Shown: piece after piece, positions 1 to 8,501 of the stretch
How the letters are laid out: every line of letters starts with the position of its first letter
Position numbering within the stretch: position 1 is the stretch's first letter
Assembly: GCF_003173775.1 (NCBI RefSeq)
Contig: NZ_CP029552.1
Span: 1,071,001-1,135,000 of the forward strand
Length of the DNA: 64,000 nucleotides
Reading direction: 5' to 3'
Origin: Methylobacterium sp. 17Sr1-1
Lineage (GTDB): Bacteria > Pseudomonadota > Alphaproteobacteria > Rhizobiales > Beijerinckiaceae
Position numbers and translations under genes: made by a program
Notes under the pieces: generated by a model
Seen by the model: the letters and a program-made list of their open reading frames with translations, nothing else
Databases searched by the model: none
What the model was told of the DNA's origin: nothing

Positions 1-2
1 GC

Positions 3-1133
3 CTCAGCGATCGTGCGTCCGCGCTGTCGGATCTCCTCGATGGCGTTTCCAACGGCATCCAGACGATCCAGGCTGCCGCTAAGGGCGTCGATGCGGTCAC
101 TACCGTCGTCAAGCAGATGCAGTCGGTGGTGACCCAAGCGCAGTCCAACGCCACCGCCAACCTGCCCAAGCTGCAGGGTACCCGAGCGCTCGCGACGGCC
201 GGTGAGGCCACCGCTACGGGCAAGAGCATCTACGACGTATCGATGGGCAAGACGCTCGCCGGCACGGCCGCGGCGGCCACCTCGAGCACCCCCGGCGTGG
301 TGGGCATCAACACGGCCAACGCCAACCAGATGCAGCTCAGCGCGGGCTTTACCACCTACAAGTTCGACATCGGCTCCACCGACACGGTGAGCGACCTCGT
401 CAGCAACATCAACAAGTCGGGCATCGCCACCGCGACGATCGACGTGCAGGGCCAGCTGCAGATCACCGGCACCGGCTCGGACACCCTCTCGGTGGGCCTG
501 GGCAAGACCACCTCGGGAGCCTTCGCGGTGGATGCCACGGAGACAGCCAAGCTCACGGGCGGTGCAACCCCATCGGCGGCCGGCGGCACGTCCGCTCAGC
601 GCTCGGCCCTGGTGGGTCAGTTCAACGCGCTGCGCACACAGTTGGATCAGGCCGCCCGGGATGCCGGCTTCAACGGCACCAACCTGCTGGCCGGCGATAG
701 CCTGAGCATCGCGTTTAACGAGAAGACCGGCGCGGCCAAATCCAAACTGGACATCCAGGGTACGTCGCTGTCCGCGTCCGCGCTGGGCATCGGCGAGTTC
801 AAGGACAGCGCCACGGCTCAGTCGGGCGCCGACATCGGCATCCAGAACAACGCGGACCTCACCAAGGCCGCTGATGCGCTGAGCAACGCGCTGGCGAACC
901 TGAAATCCATCTCCTCCACGTTCGGCTCCAACCTGTCGACGGTTCAGAACCGTCAGAACTTCACGAAGGAGATGATCAACGTGCTCACCACGGGGGCGGC
1001 CAACCTCACGAATGCCGACATGAACGAGGAGGCGGCGAACTCACAGGCGCTGGCGACCCGGCAGTCCCTGGCGGTGTCGTCGCTGTCCCTGGCAAGCCAG
1101 GCCAGCCAGGGCATCCTTCAGCTGCTGCGCTGA
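3..1133 (+). CDS. Flagellin, 5'-truncated by the window edge
   Basis: Structural subunit of the flagellar filament, exported by the flagellar type III apparatus. The frame is open back to base 3, so the true start lies outside the window. The visible 376 residues cover part of the N-terminal helical region, a Gly/Thr/Ala-rich central domain and the conserved C-terminal helix (about the last 45 residues: NADMNEEAANSQAL, then the SLSLASQASQGILQLLR ending typical of alphaproteobacterial flagellins). There is no cysteine, as expected for flagellin. A near-identical copy of this segment lies at 22786-23866. A strong hairpin follows the stop codon. Flagellin identity is secure; which paralogue it is cannot be told. 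Confidence 0.93.
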   Translation, partial: LSDRASALSDLLDGVSNGIQTIQAAAKGVDAVTTVVKQMQSVVTQAQSNATANLPKLQGTRALATAGEATATGKSIYDVSMGKTLAGTAAAATSSTPGVVGINTANANQMQLSAGFTTYKFDIGSTDTVSDLVSNINKSGIATATIDVQGQLQITGTGSDTLSVGLGKTTSGAFAVDATETAKLTGGATPSAAGGTSAQRSALVGQFNALRTQLDQAARDAGFNGTNLLAGDSLSIAFNEKTGAAKSKLDIQGTSLSASALGIGEFKDSATAQSGADIGIQNNADLTKAADALSNALANLKSISSTFGSNLSTVQNRQNFTKEMINVLTTGAANLTNADMNEEAANSQALATRQSLAVSSLSLASQASQGILQLLR

Positions 1134-1145
1134 TCGATGTGTGCA

Positions 1146-1179
1146 GCAGCAGCGGAGCCTCACGGGGCTTCGCTGCTGC
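1146..1179 (+). terminator. Flagellin transcription terminator hairpin
   Basis: A 14-bp near-perfect stem (GCAGCAGCGGAGCC against GGGGCTTCGCTGCTGC) lies 12 bases after the flagellin stop. It has no obvious T-run. The same hairpin follows flagellin copy 2 at 23879-23912. Confidence 0.65.
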
Positions 1180-1540
1180 CATGAGCGACGGGCGCACCGA
1201 GATGTCGAGATCGCCCTCAGCAAGCAGCATCCCAAGGGCCGGTTCGCCCCTATACCCCGCGAAGGTAAGGGCAGTCAGCGCTGATGCGCCAGGAGCATCG
1301 TACAGCGCGTTCGGGGGGCGTCCTGGTGCTGGGCAGCTGCTGCGTTCCCCTGTCGGTCCTGGGGCATCTTGAGCCCAGCATGACAGCTTCAGCTCCGAAG
1401 AGGCATCTCTACTGGTGACAGGCCTCTCAGGCGAAGCAGGAGATAGCTAACTGAGGTTAGCTAAACGCTTCCAATAGAAGAACGCACGGCCTATGGCGTG
1501 AACTTGAGCGTCCTTCGGATGCGTTAATCACTAATATTTC
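1180..1540. other. Non-coding stretch after flagellin
   Basis: No gene is supported here. It holds dispersed-repeat copy A (1297-1390) and then the left edge of the low-GC insertion carrying the DUF3800-like gene. Up to about 1390 it aligns with 23913-24123 of copy 2; after that the two copies diverge completely. Confidence 0.6.
1297..1390 (+). repeat. Dispersed ~95-bp repeat, copy A
   Basis: One of four related non-coding copies (1297-1390, 3033-3125, 24030-24123, 24714-24836), all on the same strand. Shared landmarks are a start resembling TCGTACAGCGCGTTCG, a middle TCGGTCCTGGGGCAT and an end GAGCCCAGCATGACAGCTTC. No coding potential is evident. Confidence 0.7.
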
Positions 1541-2362
1541 TCAATCTAACTCCTCATCGTCGTCTTTTGCTGGTTCAAGCCCCTTCGCCACACGGTCTAG
1601 TCGATGAAGCTCATCGATATCTTGAGCATCAAAGGACGCTGGTAGTTTGTGAAACTGTAGATCTGTTGTGTTTAAGTTCATCATTTCGATCATCTTTAGA
1701 AAATATAAATCTGTTTTGCTCCTATTTGATTTGATTTGAAGGATAGTAGATCGATTGATGCAATAGGCAACAAAGTCAGTCAACTGCATAAGAGGTTCGG
1801 TCGAGGCAACGTACTCGCCTCGGAATTGGCCTTTCCACTTTCGGAACAGAGTTTTCCCGAATGGGGCGCCTGGCTTTCCTAGGCCTTGATCCACTAATAC
1901 CGTGAGCGGCTCTTCGCATTCGGGGAATTCCCTCTGAAATCGCATGCAGAGCAGTACCAAGCTCTGAGTATAACGATCAGTTAGATCAAGTCCATCGATC
2001 TTTCCTGCCCAGTTACTAACGTTATGCCCTACGAAAGTCCTGTCATCCACCGTCTGGAGCATTACGGGCCAGCGCTTAATGCTATACAGTTCTGCAAAAA
2101 ATCCGAATATCTTTAGATTTAATCCATCCTCAGTCTGTGCCCATTGGCCACGTCGATTGAAAATTTCGGTGAAATGAAACTCCGTCAAGGGCTTTCCGAT
2201 GATAGATGAAACATGCGCAAGGCATTCTTTTAACTGATTTCGTACATATTCGACCTCGTCATCTTTGAAACGCAATGCGACACAAGTCCTTCGGTTCCCT
2301 GTCACGTAGCGCGACTGCCCGTTGGTTTTAGGTCCATATGTATCGTCGATTACTAAGTGCAT
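1541..2362 (-). CDS. DUF3800-like protein (RNase H-like fold family), putative
   Basis: 273 residues. The N-terminus MHLVIDDTYG resembles the acidic IDESG-type start of DUF3800 proteins. Further in are FHFTEIFNRRGQW (about 63-75), LVDQGLGKP and a C-terminal MQLTDFVAYCINR matching the family's usual acidic Q-x-x-D-F motif. These are the places where the predicted RNase H-like metal site lies in that family. Function is unknown in general; members are often found in mobile and defence-rich DNA. The C-terminal tail is very acidic. The gene is AT-rich compared with its surroundings and absent from the second copy of the block, so it was acquired or lost separately. Assignment rests on motif resemblance only. 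Confidence 0.55.
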   Translation of the reverse strand: MHLVIDDTYGPKTNGQSRYVTGNRRTCVALRFKDDEVEYVRNQLKECLAHVSSIIGKPLTEFHFTEIFNRRGQWAQTEDGLNLKIFGFFAELYSIKRWPVMLQTVDDRTFVGHNVSNWAGKIDGLDLTDRYTQSLVLLCMRFQREFPECEEPLTVLVDQGLGKPGAPFGKTLFRKWKGQFRGEYVASTEPLMQLTDFVAYCINRSTILQIKSNRSKTDLYFLKMIEMMNLNTTDLQFHKLPASFDAQDIDELHRLDRVAKGLEPAKDDDEELD

Positions 2363-2585
2363 GGATCTCGTCTTTCTTTGCCGTCAACGGACAAATGATG
2401 TTTGAGCCTTACGTTACCGGAACGAAGCTTGTTGTCACCAGATTTACATCTCGTCGTTGGTGATGTATCCAACCGCGCAACCCCGGCTGCTCTAGCTGGC
2501 TAACAGCGGTGTAAAAATCGCGGTGGCAGTAGAAGGGCCGTCCTGGAAATGCTCTGTTTAGCGATTGAATAGGTACGCTGTTGTA

Positions 2586-2828
2586 TTAAGCAACCTGTCG
2601 GCGCAGGTATCCACGGATCGCCGGAAACCAGACCCACTTCTTCATTTCCCTTTGGAGGAGGGATGCAACCCATATCTCCGCCGCGATGTAGCCAAATGGG
2701 ATGCCATACAGGAGAGACCACGCCACGGCTTTCCCGCTCTCACCCGCCGCGTAGGCGAAGGACGCGATAACGAACAACCACATCACGCTAAACTGAAAAA
2801 TCTTGTTGGTGGCAAAAAATTTCGACAT
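2586..2828 (-). CDS. Small membrane protein, copy 1 (80 aa)
   Basis: An unrecognised 80-residue protein with two hydrophobic segments (about 10-28, MWLFVIASFAYA; and 36-57, SLLYGIPFGYIAAEIWVASLL). It ends in a basic tail with the motif WFPAIRGYLRRQ. The start at MSKFFATNK is chosen because the paralogue at 24269-24508 is collinear from that residue (about 70% identical) while the upstream extension is not conserved. Conservation of the reading frame between the two copies, despite diverged flanks, supports it as a real gene. Function is unknown; an inner-membrane location is inferred. Confidence 0.7.
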   Translation of the reverse strand: MSKFFATNKIFQFSVMWLFVIASFAYAAGESGKAVAWSLLYGIPFGYIAAEIWVASLLQREMKKWVWFPAIRGYLRRQVA

Positions 2829-3341
2829 CGAGCATGTTCCCCGTGTTGCTAATTGATATCTGCACAGCACGGCTTTCCAATATATTACTCGGCGGAATAC
2901 GCCTGGAGTGTAGTTAACAATCGGACGGCAAAGATGATGAAGATCAACGCTGTACATGCACCGCCTCACGTGTGACGTGCCCTGCCGATGGCCAGGGTAG
3001 GGGAGGGCGGCCTGCGCGGAGACGTTTAGGGGGGCATACAGGGAGTTCGAGGGTGTCCTGCTGCTCGCATGCTCCCGCGCTGCCTCGTTGGTCCTGGGGC
3101 ATCCTGAGCCCAGCACGACAGCTTCAAGCTTGCAACGAGCAGCTCCGCTAATGCGGGTCATTCAACATCCGCAGGCAGGCCCGAACCATCTTACCCGCTT
3201 CCGCAGGGGTCACGGTTCGTATCTCAACGGCCTCGAACGACCAGCTCAACAGCAGACTTCGCAGCGCTGTTTTTAAGGGAAACCTTCCGGCGCTTCGAGC
3301 GTAGCGTTGGCTTCAGACATCCCGCCAGAGGACCGAGTGCG
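2829..3341. other. 513-bp non-coding stretch
   Basis: No convincing gene. It contains dispersed-repeat copy B (3033-3125) and aligns over much of its length with 24509-25056. A short ribosome-binding sequence (AGAGGACCGAG) lies just before the MEPMKP gene. Confidence 0.6.
3033..3125 (+). repeat. Dispersed ~95-bp repeat, copy B
   Basis: Same family as copies A, C and D. It matches copy D most closely: both are preceded by GGCGCGGAGACGTTTAGG-like sequence (slightly varied) and followed by AAGCTTGCAACGAGCAGCTC. Confidence 0.7.
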
Positions 3342-3635
3342 ATGGAACCGATGAAGCCCATGGAACCCATGAAGCCGATGGAGCCGATGAAGGGCTCGGA
3401 GCCCTGGTGGCCGCAGGAGCTGGGCCAGCCCTCGACCAGCGGTGGCCAGAACGGCATGCGCTACGCGTTCTTCCCCGATAAGCAGCGGCTCCTTGTCGAG
3501 ACCGACGGCAAGCTGGCTACCTACGATAGCGGCGACCACCGCATCAGCGGGGTCTCCCAGTCGAATGGCCGGGCACAAAGCTTCACCACCCGGGATGGCG
3601 ACGTCAATGTGAACGACCTCAAGGTCGTGGACTGA
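3342..3635 (+). CDS. MEPMKP-repeat small protein, copy 1
   Basis: 97 residues. The first 18 are tandem MEPMKP units; the remainder is a conserved region with WWPQELGQPSTSGGQNGMRYAFF, a segment LLVETDGKLATYDSG and an ending DVNVNDLKVVD. The paralogue at 25057-25350 differs at about eight positions, mostly conservative, so the frame is under selection. I recall similar Met/Pro/Lys-repeat hypothetical proteins in rhizobia-related bacteria, without known function. There is no signal peptide or membrane segment. The start is fixed by AGAGGACCGAG eight bases upstream. Confidence 0.75.
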   Translation: MEPMKPMEPMKPMEPMKGSEPWWPQELGQPSTSGGQNGMRYAFFPDKQRLLVETDGKLATYDSGDHRISGVSQSNGRAQSFTTRDGDVNVNDLKVVD

Positions 3636-3798
3636 GGGAGGTTCCGGCACGAGGCCCTCCCGCGCCAACTTAAGCCACGGCGCGGTAAGGCCCTGTGGGG
3701 ACGGACGACCAGCGCTCGATTATCTAAGGCACGTCGCGCGCCGGCCCGCGTTCTAGACCTCCGACCGCTTCGGCGCGCAAGGAGGTGGGGCCAGCAGG

Positions 3799-4159
3799 GG
3801 ACATCAGGTCTGCCTCGCCCACCTGATCCGCGACGTCCAGTACGCCCGCGAGGCCGGCGACATGGTGCTGGCGCCCGGCCTGAAGGGCCAGCTCAAGCGC
3901 GCCTGCTCCATCGGGGGACGACGGCCGAGGCTCAAGCACACCACCCTGAGAACCTACGAGGCCGCCTTGGAGCGTCGCCTCAAAGGCCTTTTGGTCCCCG
4001 ATCCGATGCATCCAGCCGGGATCAAAGCTCAAGCCCATGATCCGCAAGGCCCGCCCCGACATCCGCTCCGTCATCGAGACCGCGCGACGACACGCCGCCA
4101 GGGCCATCGACGCCACCCGCGAAGCCCTCAATACGCCCACGCTCCCAGAGACTGCCTAA
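3799..4159 (+). pseudogene. IS66-family transposase (TnpC) remnant
   Basis: Frame 3799-4035 reads HQVCLAHLIRDVQYAREAGD followed by APGLKGQLKRACSIGGRR, the conserved catalytic-domain stretch of IS66 TnpC. A second frame (4037-4159) gives the family's C-terminal part, DIRSVIETARRHAARAI, ending in TAA. The N-terminus and the middle are missing and the two pieces are out of frame. It marks the right edge of repeat copy 1. Confidence 0.75.
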
Positions 4160-4180
4160 CACCCCCGGACACCGGGGGTG
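4160..4180 (+). terminator. 9-bp perfect hairpin
   Basis: CACCCCCGG and CCGGGGGTG are separated by ACA, directly after the IS66 remnant stop and ahead of the AT-rich gene. It could act as a terminator or be part of the lost IS end; there is no T-run. Confidence 0.4.
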
Positions 4181-4256
4181 AGCAATTACCGAAAATAATC
4201 TTGACAATCTACAATATGCTGAACACTCTTGCTGCTAGATTTGCGAGGGGGGGAAG

Positions 4257-6749
4257 ATGCGTAGGATTGTGTTTCGCGCCATAGGATTAGTCGTTATATT
4301 TGCGAACACTACTCAGTCTTGGGCTGACCCAATTTCAAAAGAGAAGTATAACCAACTGCAAACTCAGGTCAAAGAATTAATGGCATCACAATCAGAAAAA
4401 GGGCCGATTATAGTATTGCCGAAGGGGATGCTGCCTCTGACAGGGTTTAACGAGAGGAAAAACCCTGACGGGCAATTTGTCATAACTCCGGGGGATGATC
4501 CTCAATATGCGGGCTGTATGAAGACAGCGATTGCTAACTTTGGTTTTGATGTAAGCGGTGGAACAGGTATTGACGTTATTGCAATGAGCACAAATGGCCT
4601 TGCAAGCATGGGTCGCTTCAAAATCGCGACGGACGACTGCATGGCAGCATATGGGACACACCTTCGTGACGCTCTCGGTGATGCCCAGCTGGAGGGAGAC
4701 GTTTCGGACTTAAGGCTACAATATGGAGGTATTCACAAGACCTTGGGCGAGTTTGGAGGTAGGATATCTGATTTGAATACTGCTATATTAGGCTTTGAAT
4801 TATCATTAAAATCTTCATTAACAAAAGATCTAAATAATATTACCAAATCAATTATGACGAAGGAAGCGGTGCAGAAGCTGTTGGATGAACGACTTTCTTT
4901 AATTAGGAATGATTTCAAAAATTATTTTGAAGAGGTCAAAAAAAATCAAAATGTACAACGGTCTAGACAAGAAGCATCAGAGAAAATCAATCTGTCACAA
5001 CAAGCTCTTGTTGCAGTTATCGAAATTGCTTTTGCTAATGACCCCGTTGCTGTTCGCAATCTGTCAAATGCGGTTCAAAGTTTTGCAAAGCTAGCTAACT
5101 TAGGCATATTGATGGCCGCTGGATCTACAACTGTTGTCGTGCTTGCCGCACTAAGCGCTGTAGGTGTCATAAACAGCTTGATACAGTCATTTGGAAAAAT
5201 AGGACCGTCTGAAGAGCAAATAATATTGGAGCAAATCGGTCAGTTGCGAGAGGAAGTTAAGACAATCGGCCAATTTAATCAACGAAGTTTTTCGACTTTA
5301 TTCTCTTTTTTGAATGAATTCTCAACTTATGTCACTGGAAGGTTTGATGGATTTGACGAAAAACTCTCATCTATTATTGAATTAATTAAGCTGAACTCTG
5401 GATCTGCGTGGATAAATCAGAGGCTTAATAATACAGCTTTAGCTTATTTGGTCAAATCCCCATTAACAATTGACGCAGATAGATGTTTAGTCGGAGCTTC
5501 ATCTATGCACCTTTCAATCGAAAGCTATACTTCATGTCTGGCTAGTTTTAAGAGATATGCAACGGAAGTTGCTAAGCTCGATATTGTAGCTGGAAGTGGA
5601 GCGCTGGGCGAGGACCCGCTCAATGATGTCACACGCAGGTTGTATCTCACGATCGACGGCGGTCAAAACTATAGCTATTTATTATCATTCTACAATAGCA
5701 CGGCCGGTAATTGGAATAGCAAAATTTCTCCTAATCCAGGAGAGTGGGCAAAAGGCGTTGATGCATACTTAAATCTACTCAGTCGGTTCGATAAAATATT
5801 CAGTATCCACAAAAAACATGTCAAAGAAGAAATAATCAAGCAAGATCGTCCTCGTATTGATGATTTGATCGAGGCCGGAAAATCCATCAAGCGCGATATA
5901 AAGATTTTAAGATCTCTTGGGGCTAGCAATATCGTAGATCTCTATGGTAAAGAGATTGATCGTTTGAATAAAATCTTGATTTCGAGAGTATTTGTTGAAA
6001 CATCAAAGGTGGATCTGAATGTAACAACTCTTGATATGGCTAGGCGTGAATATATCGAGCAGGTAAACAATCATTCTTCAGTATTCAGAGTTTGTGGTGT
6101 GATCGATCGCTCAGTTAAGATGTCGCTTGGCCCAAACAAAGATAAATCTATAAAATACGAAACTGGAACGGTGTGTGGACCAAGCGTTTTCACCAATAAA
6201 GACAACGACATGTATTTGAAACAAGACGTCCTGGCATCAGTTAAGCAGTGGCCCGATACGCGGTTTGCATTTACACAAAATACGACTATTGAAAATGCGA
6301 GAATGCAGCTGCAGGCTGAGTATCTAGATCAGGAAAAATCAACAAATTTGAGTGTGATCGTTTTTGGGACGATACGTGAACTGCTAGGCTCATTGATTAT
6401 AAAAGACGCCGAATTAATTGAAATTTCTCAAAGAATTGTTTTTTTGAAGCATCTTCTCGTCGAGCAGCTCTTGCTCGGTTACGAAGCTCCTCCCAATGAG
6501 GTTTACAGATCATGCATTGATGATGTTCAAAATTTACCTGGGGAGACGATATCGATTGCTGAATATAGGCGGAGTGTCGAAATCGTTAGAAATGATACAA
6601 ATATGAGAGACGCACTTGCAAGCTCTCTTTCGGACGCTGATAATAAATTGCTCACGAAAATTCGCGGCAGCATTAACGAAGTTCCGTCGTCTGATCTATA
6701 TCCTACTGTTGACCGAAGAATGATGGTGCTTAGGTCTTTGGCCGAATAA
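4257..6749 (+). CDS. Exported AT-rich coiled-coil protein, function unknown (830 aa)
   Basis: I do not recognise a family. Residues 1-23 form a signal peptide (basic MRRIVFR, hydrophobic core, then SWA before DP). Residues about 130-250 and 315-385 are Lys/Glu/Gln-rich and heptad-like, predicted coiled coil. A hydrophobic segment at about 279-305 (ILMAAGSTTVVVLAALSAVGV) may cross or insert into a membrane. The C-terminal half is hydrophilic with scattered cysteines (about 8) that could pair in the periplasm. It starts at ATG after GCGAGGGGGGGAAG. The gene is far more AT-rich than the background, with TTA, ATA and AAA codons common, indicating transfer. No neighbour on its strand suggests an operon. 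A pore-forming or scaffold role is conceivable but is speculation. Confidence 0.8.
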   Translation: MRRIVFRAIGLVVIFANTTQSWADPISKEKYNQLQTQVKELMASQSEKGPIIVLPKGMLPLTGFNERKNPDGQFVITPGDDPQYAGCMKTAIANFGFDVSGGTGIDVIAMSTNGLASMGRFKIATDDCMAAYGTHLRDALGDAQLEGDVSDLRLQYGGIHKTLGEFGGRISDLNTAILGFELSLKSSLTKDLNNITKSIMTKEAVQKLLDERLSLIRNDFKNYFEEVKKNQNVQRSRQEASEKINLSQQALVAVIEIAFANDPVAVRNLSNAVQSFAKLANLGILMAAGSTTVVVLAALSAVGVINSLIQSFGKIGPSEEQIILEQIGQLREEVKTIGQFNQRSFSTLFSFLNEFSTYVTGRFDGFDEKLSSIIELIKLNSGSAWINQRLNNTALAYLVKSPLTIDADRCLVGASSMHLSIESYTSCLASFKRYATEVAKLDIVAGSGALGEDPLNDVTRRLYLTIDGGQNYSYLLSFYNSTAGNWNSKISPNPGEWAKGVDAYLNLLSRFDKIFSIHKKHVKEEIIKQDRPRIDDLIEAGKSIKRDIKILRSLGASNIVDLYGKEIDRLNKILISRVFVETSKVDLNVTTLDMARREYIEQVNNHSSVFRVCGVIDRSVKMSLGPNKDKSIKYETGTVCGPSVFTNKDNDMYLKQDVLASVKQWPDTRFAFTQNTTIENARMQLQAEYLDQEKSTNLSVIVFGTIRELLGSLIIKDAELIEISQRIVFLKHLLVEQLLLGYEAPPNEVYRSCIDDVQNLPGETISIAEYRRSVEIVRNDTNMRDALASSLSDADNKLLTKIRGSINEVPSSDLYPTVDRRMMVLRSLAE

Positions 6750-7145
6750 GATACAGTTGTCGTGTTAAATCTAAAATTGTCATTTTTTGCAGCGGTCCGC
6801 TGTAACGCATCGGACCGTTGATCAGCCTCTGTTGTAATCAAAATTGAAGTAAAATATCTTGGAAATAGATTTATAAATTTAACACGTAAGCATTTTTAAT
6901 TCATATTAACATGACACAAGTTCCGCGCACTTACTTCCCCATGCACATTTAGTCGGATGCGACAGAAGGGTAATCTGAGTGTGAGCGGGATAATGGCGTA
7001 ACTCTTGGACGCTTGCGTAATCGCTTTGGCACTGGGGGGCGTGATCGCCGCCGTTCGGTATAAACGCTACCGCTCGACAGAAGTCGGCAGCTTCCGTGAC
7101 GTTGGCGTATCCGCCCACCAACCTTCTTGCCATGGAACAGCGATT
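6750..7145. other. Non-coding stretch before the left attachment site
   Basis: No supported gene. It is AT-rich up to about 6920, then shifts back to mixed composition approaching the integrase-associated repeats at 7146. Confidence 0.5.
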
Positions 7146-7163
7146 TAGCGCACGCCTAGCGCA
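7146..7163 (+). repeat. TAGCGCA-N4-TAGCGCA motif near left att site
   Basis: Two TAGCGCA heptamers with 11-bp spacing, 48 bp before the tRNA-derived repeat. The same arrangement occurs at 39320-39337 and 39509-39526 around the right repeat. The position fits arm-type integrase or excisionase binding sites; that role is inferred. Confidence 0.55.
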
Positions 7164-7210
7164 GCCGGAAAAAAGCTCTATCCGATCAAAAGGGTAGGGG
7201 GCTTTCAGCT

Positions 7211-7258
7211 CAGATCATAATCCTTGTGTCGGGGGTTCAAATCCCTCCTCCGCTACCA
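7211..7258 (+). other. Attachment site (attL-like): 3' half of a CAU tRNA gene
   Basis: 48 bp identical to 39386-39433. Read as tRNA: anticodon loop ATCATAA (anticodon CAU), 3' anticodon stem TCCTT, 5-nt variable loop, T stem GGGGG with loop TTCAAAT and CCCTC, 3' acceptor strand CTCCGCT, discriminator A and encoded CCA. The 5' half is absent: no AGCGGAG-like acceptor strand lies about 70 bases upstream. It is therefore an integration scar of an element targeting the anticodon-loop-to-3'-end region of a tRNA (elongator Met or Ile2), not a functional tRNA. The integrase gene starts some 450 bp downstream. Confidence 0.85.
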
Positions 7259-7265
7259 CCCGTTT

Positions 7266-7298
7266 AGCCCGCTTGGTCAATGACTTAGCGGGCTTTTT
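7266..7298 (+). terminator. Terminator after left tRNA remnant
   Basis: AGCCCGCT pairs with AGCGGGCT and is followed by a TTTTTC run, a classical intrinsic terminator. It differs in sequence from the terminator after the right repeat, so the two sites have separate histories. Confidence 0.8.
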
Positions 7299-7497
7299 CA
7301 TGCCCGTTAGTCTGTCGATGCGTGTTGCAATTGCCTGCAACACGGGTGCGGGTTTTACAACGGGTTACGGCGTGGCGTAGGCTGCTCCACGCAACACCAG
7401 CGCAACACGAAAATGGGCTCAGCAGGGCGCGCCGGGTGGATCATCTTCCTCGGCGCGCAGCCCGGCCACAGCCTCTTCGCCAAGCTTGGAGCGTGAC

Positions 7498-7953
7498 ATG
7501 ACCAAGCCTCCCGCCAAGGAGCCTCTGGCAAGGTCTCAGATCTCCGACGATACGCCGCTCCGGCTGGCCGATGCCGCTCGCCTCGCCTTTCCAGCAGGCG
7601 GGATGACGGCCGCAAGCCTTCGCCGAGAGGCCGCCAAGGGGCGCCTTACCATCGAACGGATCGCCGGGAAGGATTTCACCACGCTCGCCGCGATCGAGCG
7701 GATGCGCGAACTGTGTCGCGTCCCGCCGAAAGCCCCCGCCTCTACCTCGTCCCCGCGCGCCGCGACGCCGCCGGTCGCGTCACTCGCGCCGCCCGACGGG
7801 TCATCCGAGATGGTGCCAAAATGCACCCCACAGGATGCGCTGCAGGCGAAGTTGCAGAAGCTCATCAAGCCCTCGCCGACTATCTCAGAGAGGCCCAGCA
7901 GCCGGCGCGCACGCAACGTGATCTCGATGCCATCTCGCTCGCCGACGTCTTGA
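7498..7953 (+). CDS. Small DNA-binding, excisionase-like protein upstream of integrase
   Basis: 152 residues from ATG 7498 (a TTG four codons earlier is possible). The stretch LADAARLAFPAGGMTAASLRREAAKG, then IERIAGKDFTTLAAIERM, resembles the MerR/excisionase-type winged-helix proteins that precede tyrosine integrases in Methylobacterium elements. The C-terminal third is Pro/Ser-rich and low complexity. It overlaps the integrase start (7713) by about 240 bases in another frame, so the real 3' end may be shorter in function. Proposed role: directionality factor or regulator of the integrase. Family assignment is from recall of similar loci. Confidence 0.55.
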   Translation: MTKPPAKEPLARSQISDDTPLRLADAARLAFPAGGMTAASLRREAAKGRLTIERIAGKDFTTLAAIERMRELCRVPPKAPASTSSPRAATPPVASLAPPDGSSEMVPKCTPQDALQAKLQKLIKPSPTISERPSSRRARNVISMPSRSPTS

Positions 7954-8501
7954 GCATCTATGTCGACGACGTCGTGACGCCTCATCCCGACCAGCAACGG
8001 ATCGCCAAGAGGATCGCCCGTCTCTCCGCATGGTGGAGCTCGAAGACCCTGGCCCAGGTCACCGGGGCAACCTGCAGGGCCTACGTGGCATCTCGGCCAT
8101 CCCCAGGCGGCGCTCGGCGGGACCTGCAGGATCTCTCGGCCGCGATCGGGCACCACCACCGGGAGGGCTACCACCGCGAGCTCGTGAAGGTGGCCCTGCC
8201 CAAGAAGGGCGAGGCGCGCGAGCGCTGGCTGTCGCGCTCGGAGGTCGCTCGGCTGGTCTGGGCCGCCTGGCGGGCCCGGGAGGGTGATCGCCCAGCAGCA
8301 GAGGGCGGCAAGGCCGGCAACACGACCGTCGGCCGCTACACCATGCGCCACCTCGCCCGCTTCATCCTGCTCGCCTATTCGACGGCGAGCAGGCCCGGCG
8401 CGGTGCTGACGGCCAGCTGGGAGGCCGCGGCCGGCCGCTCCTACTTCGATCTGGACCGTGGCGTGTTCTACCGGCTGCGAGACCGTCGAGGTCTTCGATG
8501 A
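7713..8501 (+). pseudogene. Tyrosine recombinase (phage-type integrase), C-terminally truncated
   Basis: It starts with GTG. Residues about 45-145 form a core-binding SAM-like region (LADYLREAQQ, LADVLSIYVDDV, TCRAYVASRPSPGGARRDLQDL). Then ERWLSRSEVARLVWAAW and the box-I segment LLAYSTASRPGAVL carry the first catalytic Arg. The reading frame leaves homology at about 8470 (DLDRGVFYRL). The second half of the catalytic domain, with the HxxR and Tyr nucleophile, is missing: the sequence switches to an excisionase gene fragment. It therefore cannot recombine DNA by itself. It sits beside the left attachment site, as expected for the island's original integrase. Confidence 0.8.

Larger units (their letters stand above)
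45..3752 (+). repeat. Long direct repeat, copy 1 (flagellin - small membrane protein - MEPMKP protein)
   Basis: This block is collinear with 22785-25470. Both hold, in order, the flagellin 3' part, the same post-flagellin hairpin, a dispersed repeat, the minus-strand 79/80-aa membrane protein gene, a second dispersed repeat and the plus-strand MEPMKP-repeat gene. Copy 1 carries about 1.1 kb extra (roughly 1391-2560) with a low-GC DUF3800-like gene. Similarity stops near 3752, where copy 1 continues into an IS66 remnant and copy 2 into unrelated DNA. Boundaries were judged by eye. Confidence 0.85.

Noticed and set aside
7211..7258. A functional tRNA gene at the left repeat
   Set aside because: Only the anticodon-loop-to-CCA half is present; no 5' acceptor strand, D arm or 5' anticodon strand matching it lies upstream. 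The same holds for 39386-39433.
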